Notes under the pieces: generated by a model
What the model saw: the letters and a program-made list of their open reading frames with translations, nothing else
Told to the model about the DNA's origin: nothing
Database searches by the model: none
Position numbers and translations under genes: made by a program
In this document: positions 42,926-49,615 of the stretch, one piece after another
Numbering within the stretch: the first letter of the stretch is position 1
Layout: each line of letters starts with the position of its first letter
Assembly: GCA_964371405.1 (NCBI GenBank)
Contig: CAYJLV010000001.1
Coordinates: 124,001-188,000, forward strand
Length of the DNA stretch: 64,000 bases
Direction of reading: 5' to 3'
Origin: JAMHWF01 sp964371405
GTDB lineage: Bacteria > Pseudomonadota > Gammaproteobacteria > Burkholderiales > Burkholderiaceae_C

Positions 42926-44184
42926 GCGGCGTGTCCCTGTCGGAACTGATGGGCGTCGGGATCGCGCTGGCGGCAGGCCTGCTCATCGGCTTGGAACGCG
43001 GCTGGCATCAGCGCGATCTTCCCGACGGACACCGCGTGGCTGGCCTGCGCACGTTTGCGCTGATCGGCTTGCTCGGCGGCCTGAGCGGTTTGCTCGCGCA
43101 ACGATGGGGAGCGATCGTTCTGGGCGTCGTGCTGGCCGTGGTGGCGCTGCTGATCCTGGCCGGCTACATCGTGACGGCCCGCATGCACAGCGTCATGGGC
43201 TTGACCACGGCGATGGCGGCCATCACCACGTTCCTCGTCGGCGTTTTGGCGGCGGGTGGCAGCACACTGCTCGCCGCGGCCGTCGCGGTGGTGACGGTCG
43301 CGCTGCTGCAACTCAAGCGGCCGATGCACAGCGGCATCGGCAAGCTCAGCGAGGGCGAGTTGACCAGCGGCATCCAGCTGCTGCTGATCAGCGTCGTCAT
43401 CCTTCCGGTGCTCCCCGATCGCGGGTTCGGTCCGTTCGAGGCATTGAATCCCTACAAGCTCTGGTGGGCGGTCGTGCTGCTTGCGTTGCTCTCGTTCCTC
43501 GGATTCGTCCTGATGCGCTGGTTCGGGGCCCGGCGCGGGCTGACCCTCACGGCACTGCTCGGCGGACTGGTGTCCAGCACGGCGACCACCGCGACGTTGG
43601 CGCGCTGGGCCAAGGAAGCCCCGCAATGGCGGCCTCTGGCTGCCGGAGGAGTCACGCTCGCTTGCGCGGCCATGTTCGGCCGCATGGCGGTGCTTGTCGC
43701 CGTCGCCGCGCCGGCGCTCGGCACAGTGACCGTCGGGACCTTGGGCGCCATGGCCGTCGCAGGAGCCGCGTTCGGTGCGTACCTGAGCACGCGCGAACAT
43801 ACGCAGGATCTGCCCGATCTGTCGCCCCAAAATCCGCTGAAGCTGACCGCGGCAGTTCAGTTTGCCCTGTTCCTTGGCGTGGTCCTGCTCACCGGACGAT
43901 TTCTCGCGGACCGGTTCGGCGACGCCGGGTTACTGGTCACGGCGGCGATTTCGGGTCTGGTCGACGTCGATGCCATCACACTGTCGGTGGGCCGCATGGT
44001 CGGCGATGGGGTCGTCGGCGCGTCGGTCGCGGGCCTCGCGGTTTTTCTCGCGGCTGCCGTCAACCAAGTCACCAAGCTCGGGCTGTTGTGGGTGCTCGAC
44101 GGACGATCACTGGCGTTGAAGGTGCTGCCGGCTTATGCGCTGATGGCGCTCGTCGGTGTCGGAGCGGCGCTGGCACTGGGCTGA
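42922..44184 (+). CDS. MgtC/SapB-DUF4010 membrane protein
   Basis: The protein has 420 residues and about twelve membrane helices. The N-terminal third is MgtC/SapB-like (IGLERGWHQRD...GLRTFALIGLLGG), and the C-terminal two-thirds is DUF4010 (LTLTALLGGLVSSTATTATL; VDVDAITLSVGRM). The family is thought to affect cation homeostasis, but no transport substrate is established. It overlaps the hydrolase gene and ends before a palindromic hairpin at 44217. Confidence 0.85.
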   Translation: MSGVSLSELMGVGIALAAGLLIGLERGWHQRDLPDGHRVAGLRTFALIGLLGGLSGLLAQRWGAIVLGVVLAVVALLILAGYIVTARMHSVMGLTTAMAAITTFLVGVLAAGGSTLLAAAVAVVTVALLQLKRPMHSGIGKLSEGELTSGIQLLLISVVILPVLPDRGFGPFEALNPYKLWWAVVLLALLSFLGFVLMRWFGARRGLTLTALLGGLVSSTATTATLARWAKEAPQWRPLAAGGVTLACAAMFGRMAVLVAVAAPALGTVTVGTLGAMAVAGAAFGAYLSTREHTQDLPDLSPQNPLKLTAAVQFALFLGVVLLTGRFLADRFGDAGLLVTAAISGLVDVDAITLSVGRMVGDGVVGASVAGLAVFLAAAVNQVTKLGLLWVLDGRSLALKVLPAYALMALVGVGAALALG

Positions 44185-44216
44185 GCTGCGGCGATGTTCG
44201 CGCGATGGCTCGGCGG

Positions 44217-44234
44217 GGAGGGCAATTGCCCTCC
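44217..44234. terminator. palindromic hairpin between convergent genes
   Basis: GGAGGGCAATTGCCCTCC is a perfect 18-base palindrome forming a seven-base-pair stem with an AATT loop. It lies in the 66 bp between the MgtC-like gene (+) and copK (-), so it probably terminates both directions. Confidence 0.6.
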
Positions 44235-44250
44235 AGCGAGGTTGCTGATG

Positions 44251-44529
44251 TCAGTTGCCGCGCTTTTCCGCCTTGATCATCTCGAGGCGGGCGAGTTCGT
44301 TGCCGACCATGATGATCTTCTGGCCGTCCTTGGTTTCCATGACGTGTCCGGCCTTCATGCCCACGGTCCGGCCGAGCCGATCCTCCATGGCCATCTTGCC
44401 GTCCTTGAACACGTACACGGTCGAGCCATCTTTGAGGTCGAACTTCTGGGCGACATTGCCCATGTCGACTGCGAAGGCGGCGCCTGCGACTGCGAGCATC
44501 GAGGCCATGATTGCGAGCTTCTTGAGCAT
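44251..44529 (-). CDS. copK: CopK-family copper-binding protein
   Basis: The preprotein has 92 residues with a signal peptide ending GAAFA at 20. The mature sequence starts VDMGNVAQKFDLKDGSTVYV and continues KDGKMAMEDRLG, GHVMETKDGQKIIMVGNELARLE, characteristic of CopK, which binds Cu(I) through Met residues and Cu(II) in the periplasm. A TGAC-N6-GTAA-type box lies about 101 bp upstream of ATG 44529. Confidence 0.93.
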   Translation of the reverse strand: MLKKLAIMASMLAVAGAAFAVDMGNVAQKFDLKDGSTVYVFKDGKMAMEDRLGRTVGMKAGHVMETKDGQKIIMVGNELARLEMIKAEKRGN

Positions 44530-44629
44530 TGATTTCTCCGGGTTGATGGGTTTGACAAATTGAAGCGTGAAGTGTCTTCAGCGCATCGAATCGAGTTTGC
44601 CCATCCGCGGATTACAAGAAGCCGTCAGC

Positions 44630-44649
44630 AACATGACGAGACGGTAAGC
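44630..44649. promoter_or_regulatory. response-regulator box AACATGAC-GAGACG-GTAAGC
   Basis: The left half is identical to the best copy at 32185; the right half is the GTAAG variant. It is 101 bp upstream of copK. Confidence 0.5.
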
Positions 44650-44738
44650 TTTCGTCGGTGCGTGCGCGCCGAAGTGTGCGACGCGCTGAAACGACCACCT
44701 CTGTGCCTCACGCTTGGAGTCATCGGGCAGGACCGGAG

Positions 44739-44756
44739 TCCGTAGTCGACTACGGA
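44739..44756. promoter_or_regulatory. 18-base palindrome resembling a MerR operator
   Basis: TCCGTAGTCGACTACGGA is perfectly self-complementary. Its outer arms and 7-4-7 layout resemble the Tn501-type mer operator (TCCGTAC-N4-GTACGGA). No good -35 or -10 overlaps it in either direction, so its regulator is unknown. Confidence 0.45.
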
Positions 44757-44763
44757 GGCATTG

Positions 44764-44805
44764 TTGATGCCGATCAAACGGCATTGGCGAGTTCGCGCCT
44801 ATTCT
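44764..44805 (+). promoter_or_regulatory. FNR/Anr-type class II promoter
   Basis: TTGATGCCGATCAA (44764-44777) matches the FNR consensus TTGAT-N4-ATCAA exactly. Placing its centre at -41.5 puts the transcription start near 44812 and predicts the -10 at about 44800; TATTCT is found at 44800-44805. It reads toward the gene at 44845 and the plus-strand cluster behind it. Confidence 0.75.
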
Positions 44806-44844
44806 TAATTCAACGAAGTTGCCTCTTTTCGCCCGCCCGTCATC

Positions 44845-45261
44845 ATGTTCAGTGATCGCCGACGTCTCCGCCGATGGGCAGCCCAGGTGCTGCTCGTATG
44901 GCTGTTCGGCCTCGCGATGGGTGTTGCGAATGCCTGCGCCCTGGGTGAGCAGGCGCATCACCGCTCCGAAGTGGTGACGACGGCCGCTCCCGAGTCTCCT
45001 CAGAAGCATCAACACGGCAGCGAGCAAGGTGACACCGCCAAGGTCAACTGCCTGGACTTCTGCGAGAAGTCCTCTCTCGGTGCTCCGCAGTTGAAGGTGG
45101 TCGGTGATGGCTTGGCTGCGCTGGGTTTCGCGCTGCCGGTCTCCCACACGCTTTCGGTGGCCGGCCAGGCCGATCCCACAGTGGGTCGCCTGATGGTCGA
45201 CTCGCCGACCCTGCCCGGCGGGCCCCCGCCGCGCATCGCGTTCCAGCGCCTCGCGCTCTGA
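44845..45261 (+). CDS. exported Cys/His protein at head of the FNR-type operon
   Basis: The preprotein has 138 residues with a signal peptide ending VANAC near 31. The mature part contains HHRSE, HQHGSEQGD and NCLDFCEKSSLGAPQLK, a CxxxC site conserved in small exported proteins of copper and heavy-metal loci. The rest is hydrophobic without a helix-like anchor. It is the first gene after the FNR-type promoter. The specific role is unknown. Confidence 0.6.
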   Translation: MFSDRRRLRRWAAQVLLVWLFGLAMGVANACALGEQAHHRSEVVTTAAPESPQKHQHGSEQGDTAKVNCLDFCEKSSLGAPQLKVVGDGLAALGFALPVSHTLSVAGQADPTVGRLMVDSPTLPGGPPPRIAFQRLAL

Positions 45262-45402
45262 CACCCTCGGACGCCGCGCGGATCTGATCCGCGCCGCGTC
45301 CTGCCTTCCGTTCGCCATCGCGCCCGCAGCGGCGCCGTGAGGCAGCGGCATTCCCCGTTCGTGTTTGCGTTCCGTGTCGTTCCTCTCATCAGGAGTCTTG
45401 TC

Positions 45403-45693
45403 ATGCGTACCCCCTTCCTTCTGACGTCCCTTGTCGCCCTCGCGTTCGGAGCTTCTGCCGCCGTGGCGCAGGAACGTCCCGCGGTCGCCCCGGCTGCCGC
45501 TGCCGCGGCTTCCATGCCGATGCCCATGGACTGCAATGCCGGCGCGATGAAGCGCCATGACCACGGCGCCGAGCGCAATGCGCCTTCGGCCAGGTCCATG
45601 CCCTGTGCGCCAGCCGAAGCGGCGTCCGGCGCCAAGGCCAAGGCCAGGACCAAGCCCGTGCACGACCACGCGAAGTTCCACAAGAACCAGTGA
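45403..45693 (+). CDS. small exported Met/His protein
   Basis: The preprotein has 96 residues with a signal peptide ending AAVAQ at 22. The mature part has MPMPMDCNAGAMKRHDHGAE and ends VHDHAKFHKNQ; two Cys and several Met/His suggest copper binding. AGGAG precedes ATG 45403. It lies 141 bp after the previous gene and 31 bp before the DUF2933 gene. Confidence 0.6.
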   Translation: MRTPFLLTSLVALAFGASAAVAQERPAVAPAAAAAASMPMPMDCNAGAMKRHDHGAERNAPSARSMPCAPAEAASGAKAKARTKPVHDHAKFHKNQ

Positions 45694-45724
45694 CCGACGC
45701 CTCAATGCAGCCAGGAGATCCTCC

Positions 45725-46021
45725 ATGAACCACTCCCATGAACACGGCAACGGTCGCCCGTCCGGCCCGAACTGGTCCCGCATCAACCAATGGGTGCTGT
45801 GGATCGGTCTGGCTGCCGCAGTGGCCTGGATGTTCTTCCGCCACAACGCGCACCTCGGGCAACTGCTGCCATTCCTGATCCTGCTGGCCTGCCCGCTGAT
45901 GCACCTGTTCGGGCACGGCGGGCATGGTGGCCACGGTGGGCATGGCGGCGGGTCGGACACGAAGCCCAAGGACGACGCACGCCAGCTTCCCCCCGGTGGC
46001 CAGGGCGGCCACCAGCACTGA
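45725..46021 (+). CDS. DUF2933 membrane protein, His-rich
   Basis: The protein has 98 residues. His-rich ends (MNHSHEHGNG; GHGGHGGHGGHGGG; GGHQH) flank two short hydrophobic segments with LLPFLILLACPLMHLFGHGG, the DUF2933 hallmark. The family sits in metal-resistance loci and may bind Ni, Co or Cu at the membrane. AGGAGA precedes ATG 45725. Confidence 0.82.
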   Translation: MNHSHEHGNGRPSGPNWSRINQWVLWIGLAAAVAWMFFRHNAHLGQLLPFLILLACPLMHLFGHGGHGGHGGHGGGSDTKPKDDARQLPPGGQGGHQH

Positions 46022-46039
46022 AACCCAAGGAGTCCCGAT

Positions 46040-46345
46040 ATGCAAACCACTGAACTCAAAGTCGACGGCATGACCTGCGGGTCCTGCGTCGCGTCGGTCA
46101 CCAAGGCGCTCAAGCGCGTCCCCGGCGTGCAGGACGTCGAGGTCGATCTCGGCAGCGGCATCGCGCGTGTCCGCGGCGAGCACGCCGCGCACCAGGTGCC
46201 GGAACTCGTCGCTGCGCTGGGCGAGGCCGGCTATCAAGCGGACGCTGCGGCTGGCGCGCAAGCCGCGCATCAGCATCCGACCGGCGGCTGTGGCAGTGGT
46301 GCCGGTGCGGCCACCAAGGGTCGCGGCGGTTGCTGCTGCGGTTGA
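46040..46345 (+). CDS. HMA copper-chaperone-like protein with Cys-rich tail
   Basis: The protein has 101 residues. The HMA domain carries GMTCGSC at residues 10-16; the tail holds HQHPTGGCGSG and ends GGCCCG, adding four Cys. It resembles the protein at 21887, which also has a Cys-rich tail. It sits just before the DUF3141 gene and may serve the YHS-type ATPase further down. Confidence 0.82.
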   Translation: MQTTELKVDGMTCGSCVASVTKALKRVPGVQDVEVDLGSGIARVRGEHAAHQVPELVAALGEAGYQADAAAGAQAAHQHPTGGCGSGAGAATKGRGGCCCG

Positions 46346-46351
46346 GACGTC

Positions 46352-48028
46352 ATGCCGACACCGAACACCACCGTTGCGACCGATTCCGCGGGCCTCACGC
46401 CCGGTCGCCTGGTCGTCCGCTACTGGCTGGACGCGCTGTGGCGCGCCACAGCGGCGGCCGACACGCTGCGCGAGCGTGCGGCCAACATGAGCGCGCACGA
46501 GGCCGCGGGCATGCCGCCGCTGCTGCATTTCGAGTCCGAGCTGGTGGCGGACGGTCGGGATCTCGATCCCCCGTCGAACTACCGGTTGCTGCGCGTCACG
46601 CGCTGCGGCACCGACGCGCTCGAGAAGCACGTGCGCAAGGGCGCAGCACCGGTGATCGTGGTCGACCCGCGCGCCGGGCATGGTCCCGGCATCGGCGGCT
46701 TCAAGCGCGATTCCGAAGTCGGCATGGCGCTGCTCGAAGGCCATCCGGTCTACTTCGTCGTCTTCGACCCGGAGCCGGTCGAGGGACAGACGATGGGGGC
46801 CGTCGTGCAGACGCTTGCGGCCTTCATCGATATCGTTGCCGGGCGCCATCGCGGCAAGGCGCCGATCGTCTACGGCAACTGCCAAGGCGGCTGGGCGATC
46901 ACGCTGGCGCTGTCGCACTGCGAGCAGCGCGCGGCGCTGGCGGTGCTGAACGGCTCGCCGCTGTCGTACTGGGCGGGCGAACGAGGCATCAACCCGATGC
47001 GCCTGCTCGGTGGCTTCACCGGCGGCGTCTGGCCGGCGCACTGGATGTCCGACCTGGGCAACGGCCGCTTCGACGGCGCCTGGCTGGTGCAGAACTTCGA
47101 GGCGCTGCGCCCCGAAGGTGTGTTCCGCAAGTACGACACGCTCTTTGCGCAGCCGGAGGCCGAGCACGACCGTTTCCTGGAGTTCGAGCGCTGGTGGAAC
47201 GGCTTCTACCAGCTGGCCCGCGAGGAGATGCTGGCCATCGCCGGGGAGCTGTTCGTCGGCAACCGCCTCGAGGACGGGGAGGTCGTGGTCGACGGCCATT
47301 GCCGTGCCGACCTGAAGCGCATCGGGGCGCCGCTGGTGATCTTCAGTTCCTACGGCGACAACATCACGCCACCGCACCAGGCGCTGGGCTGGCTCAAGGA
47401 GGTGTTTGCCACGACCGAGGACCTGGTGGCTGCCGGCCAGCGGGTCGTCTACCTGCTGCACAGGGAGGTGGGCCACCTCGGCATCTTTGTGTCGGCGGGC
47501 GTGGCACGGCGCGAGCACCGCGCGATCCTGCATCACGCCGGAACGATCCAGGACCTTGCGTCCGGCCTCTACGAGATGGTTCTCGACGACGCCGCTACGG
47601 GCGACGGCGCCACCGCGGCCCGCTTCGAACCACGTCGCCTGGAGGACCTGCCGTTCGACGCCAACCCGGCTGGATTCGACAAGGTGCAGGCGCTGTCCGA
47701 GGCCGCCGAGCGTGCCTATGCGCAATGGGTCTCGCCGTGGGTGCGCATGGCGGTCACGCCCGAATCCGCACGCCTGCTGCGCGAACTGCATCCGATGCGC
47801 GTCAGCCGGCAGGTCTGGTCCGAGAAGGCGACGCCGGCGCTGGCCTGGTTGCCGTGGATGCAGCAGTGGCTTGACCAGTGGGGCGCGCACGACCCGGACC
47901 GCACAGCCAACCCCTGGTACCAGTTGGAGCGCGTCGGCGCGGACGCGTGCGCCCAGGCCTGGGAGTCGTGGCGCACAAGCCGCGACCTGTGGGCCGAAGT
48001 GGTGTTCCAGCAGCTCTATGCCCGCTGA
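46352..48028 (+). CDS. DUF3141 protein with PHA-synthase-like triad
   Basis: The protein has 558 residues and is cytosolic. It has an alpha/beta-hydrolase core with a Cys nucleophile in the PhaC-type elbow GNCQGG (Cys177), Asp in SSYGDNITPPHQAL and His in HREVGHLGIF, the Cys-Asp-His arrangement of polyhydroxyalkanoate synthases. It lacks the N-terminal PhaC domain, and DUF3141 members have not been shown to make polymer. It lies six bases after the HMA gene in the FNR-type cluster. Confidence 0.85.
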   Translation: MPTPNTTVATDSAGLTPGRLVVRYWLDALWRATAAADTLRERAANMSAHEAAGMPPLLHFESELVADGRDLDPPSNYRLLRVTRCGTDALEKHVRKGAAPVIVVDPRAGHGPGIGGFKRDSEVGMALLEGHPVYFVVFDPEPVEGQTMGAVVQTLAAFIDIVAGRHRGKAPIVYGNCQGGWAITLALSHCEQRAALAVLNGSPLSYWAGERGINPMRLLGGFTGGVWPAHWMSDLGNGRFDGAWLVQNFEALRPEGVFRKYDTLFAQPEAEHDRFLEFERWWNGFYQLAREEMLAIAGELFVGNRLEDGEVVVDGHCRADLKRIGAPLVIFSSYGDNITPPHQALGWLKEVFATTEDLVAAGQRVVYLLHREVGHLGIFVSAGVARREHRAILHHAGTIQDLASGLYEMVLDDAATGDGATAARFEPRRLEDLPFDANPAGFDKVQALSEAAERAYAQWVSPWVRMAVTPESARLLRELHPMRVSRQVWSEKATPALAWLPWMQQWLDQWGAHDPDRTANPWYQLERVGADACAQAWESWRTSRDLWAEVVFQQLYAR

Positions 48029-48059
48029 CCGGCCGACCGACCGTCACGAGGAGCCCACC

Positions 48060-48554
48060 ATGAGAACCATCCCCCTGCCTGCGACAGGCCGGCGTCTTGC
48101 GGCCGCCACGTGGTTTTTGCTGCTGCTGGTGGTCGCGATGCTGAGCCCGGCGCTGGCCCAGAGCCGGCTGGAGCGGTCCGGCGTCACCCTCTATTGGGGG
48201 CTCGTGCCGGCGGCGGTCGTGGCGGACAAGCACGCGCTCGCCGAACTGCACGGCGGTCCGCCCAAGGGCGGCGGCCAGGTGCACCACCTCGTCGTGGCGC
48301 TCTACGACAGCGCGACCGGCCGTCGCATTGAGGACGCGGTCGTGCGCGCGCAGCTCAGCGAAACCGGCATCGTCGACGAGCCCGCGAAGTACCTGCTGCC
48401 GATGAAGGTCAACGATCAGGCCAGCTACGGGCAGGTCTTCGGCGTGGCCAAGGATGGTCCGTACCGCTTCCGCGTCTGGGTGCGGCTGCCGCAGCGCAGC
48501 GACGAGATCGAGTTTGCGGTCCAGGCGTGGTCACCGCACCGCAACCAGCGCTGA
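48060..48554 (+). CDS. exported Ig-like protein, unknown function
   Basis: The preprotein has 164 residues with a signal peptide ending LSPALAQ at 34. The mature part starts SGVTLYWGLVPAAVV, then KGGGQVHHLVVALYDSATG, EDAVVRAQLSE and GPYRFRVWVRLP, the pattern of a small periplasmic beta-sandwich. A HGGPPKGGGQVHH stretch could hold metal. No named family is certain. It lies between DUF3141 and the next small membrane gene. Confidence 0.6.
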   Translation: MRTIPLPATGRRLAAATWFLLLLVVAMLSPALAQSRLERSGVTLYWGLVPAAVVADKHALAELHGGPPKGGGQVHHLVVALYDSATGRRIEDAVVRAQLSETGIVDEPAKYLLPMKVNDQASYGQVFGVAKDGPYRFRVWVRLPQRSDEIEFAVQAWSPHRNQR

Positions 48555-48564
48555 GGGACGAGCC

Positions 48565-48777
48565 GTGACCACCCCAAAGAAGCAAGCCGGCACCCAATCC
48601 GGCCGCGCCTGGCGAATGTGGATCTTCGGGATCTTTGCCGGCGTCGCGCTGTTGCTGCTGGTGCTCGAGCACCGGGCCCACGTGCTCGGTTGGGGGCTGC
48701 ACGCGCTGCTCGGGCTGTGCGTCGTGCTGCTGTACCTCGTGATCCGCGCCGACAGCGGCGGCGATCGCCCTCGCTGA
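48565..48777 (+). CDS. small membrane protein, DUF2933-like
   Basis: The protein has 70 residues, starts with GTG at 48565, and has two hydrophobic segments around LEHRAHVLGWGLHALLGLC, reminiscent of DUF2933 proteins but without the His-rich ends. It begins ten bases after the previous stop and lies 41 bp before the fabI-like gene. Confidence 0.55.
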   Translation: MTTPKKQAGTQSGRAWRMWIFGIFAGVALLLLVLEHRAHVLGWGLHALLGLCVVLLYLVIRADSGGDRPR

Positions 48778-48818
48778 CCGCCCGCGGGCTCTCGCATCGA
48801 CCGAACAAGGAGGACTTC

Positions 48819-49598
48819 ATGGAAGTGATCGATCTGGCGGGCCGCAAAGGCCTCGTGGTCGGCGTGGCCAACGCCGACAGCTTGGCTTGGTCTGCCGCGC
48901 GCCACTTCCGCAGCGCTGGCGCCGAGCTGGCCATGACCTACTACAACGAGAAGGCCCGGCCCTTCGTCGCGCCGCTCGCGGAGGAGGTGCAGGCGCAGCT
49001 GCTGCCCTGCAACGTGCTGGAGGACGGGCAATTGGAAGCGGTGTTCGACGCGCTGCGCCAACGCTGGGACAAGCTCGACTTCGTCTTCCACTCGATCGCA
49101 TCGGCGCGCAAGGAAGACCTGCAGGGTCGCCTCACCGACTGCTCGGCCGCCGGGTTCGCCGAGGCGATCCTGGTGTCCTGCCACTCGTTGATCCGCATGG
49201 CGCGCCTGGCCGAACCGCTCATGCGCGATGGCGGCAGTCTCACCACGGTGAGCTACTACGGCGCCGAGAAGGTGGTCGAGCACTACAACGTGATGGGGCC
49301 GGTCAAGGCCGCCTTGGAGGCATCGGTGCGCTATCTCGCGCACGAGCTCGGGCCCGCCGGCATCCGCGTCAACGCGATCTCCGCGGGGCCGGTCCGCACC
49401 CGGGCCGCCTCGGGCATCACCCACTTCGACGAGCTGCTCGACGAGGCCGCGCGCCGGTCCCCGCAGCGGCGTACCGTGGACGGCTGCGAGGTCGGCCGCG
49501 TGGCGCTGCTGCTCGCCAGTCCCTACGCATCGGCGATCACCGGCGAAGTCGTGCACGTCGATGCCGGCTTCCATGTCGAAGGCATGGTGTTCCATTGA
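48819..49598 (+). CDS. enoyl-[acyl-carrier-protein] reductase, FabI-like
   Basis: The protein has 259 residues, an SDR with the FabI active site YNVMGPVK (Tyr156, Lys163; Y-x6-K as in FabI, not the Y-x3-K of ordinary SDRs). The N-terminal GLVVGVANADSLAW is the FabI cofactor-binding variant. It reduces trans-2-enoyl thioesters with NAD(P)H. It is probably a second, cluster-specific copy. AAGGAGG precedes ATG 48819. Confidence 0.85.
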   Translation: MEVIDLAGRKGLVVGVANADSLAWSAARHFRSAGAELAMTYYNEKARPFVAPLAEEVQAQLLPCNVLEDGQLEAVFDALRQRWDKLDFVFHSIASARKEDLQGRLTDCSAAGFAEAILVSCHSLIRMARLAEPLMRDGGSLTTVSYYGAEKVVEHYNVMGPVKAALEASVRYLAHELGPAGIRVNAISAGPVRTRAASGITHFDELLDEAARRSPQRRTVDGCEVGRVALLLASPYASAITGEVVHVDAGFHVEGMVFH

Positions 49599-49615
49599 AG
49601 CCGTCGGGCAGGGCC

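Larger units (their letters stand above)
44530..44844. other. 315-base divergent control region
   Basis: This region holds three separate inverted repeats: the response-regulator box nearest copK (44630-44649), an 18-base merO-like palindrome (44739-44756), and a perfect FNR/Anr box with matching -10 (44764-44805) facing the plus-strand cluster. No coding sequence is convincing. Confidence 0.7.

Noticed and set aside
45908..45957. Short tandem repeat of GGGCATGGTGGCCACGG type
   Set aside because: It encodes the Gly/His-rich GHGGHGG stretch of the DUF2933 protein and needs no other explanation.
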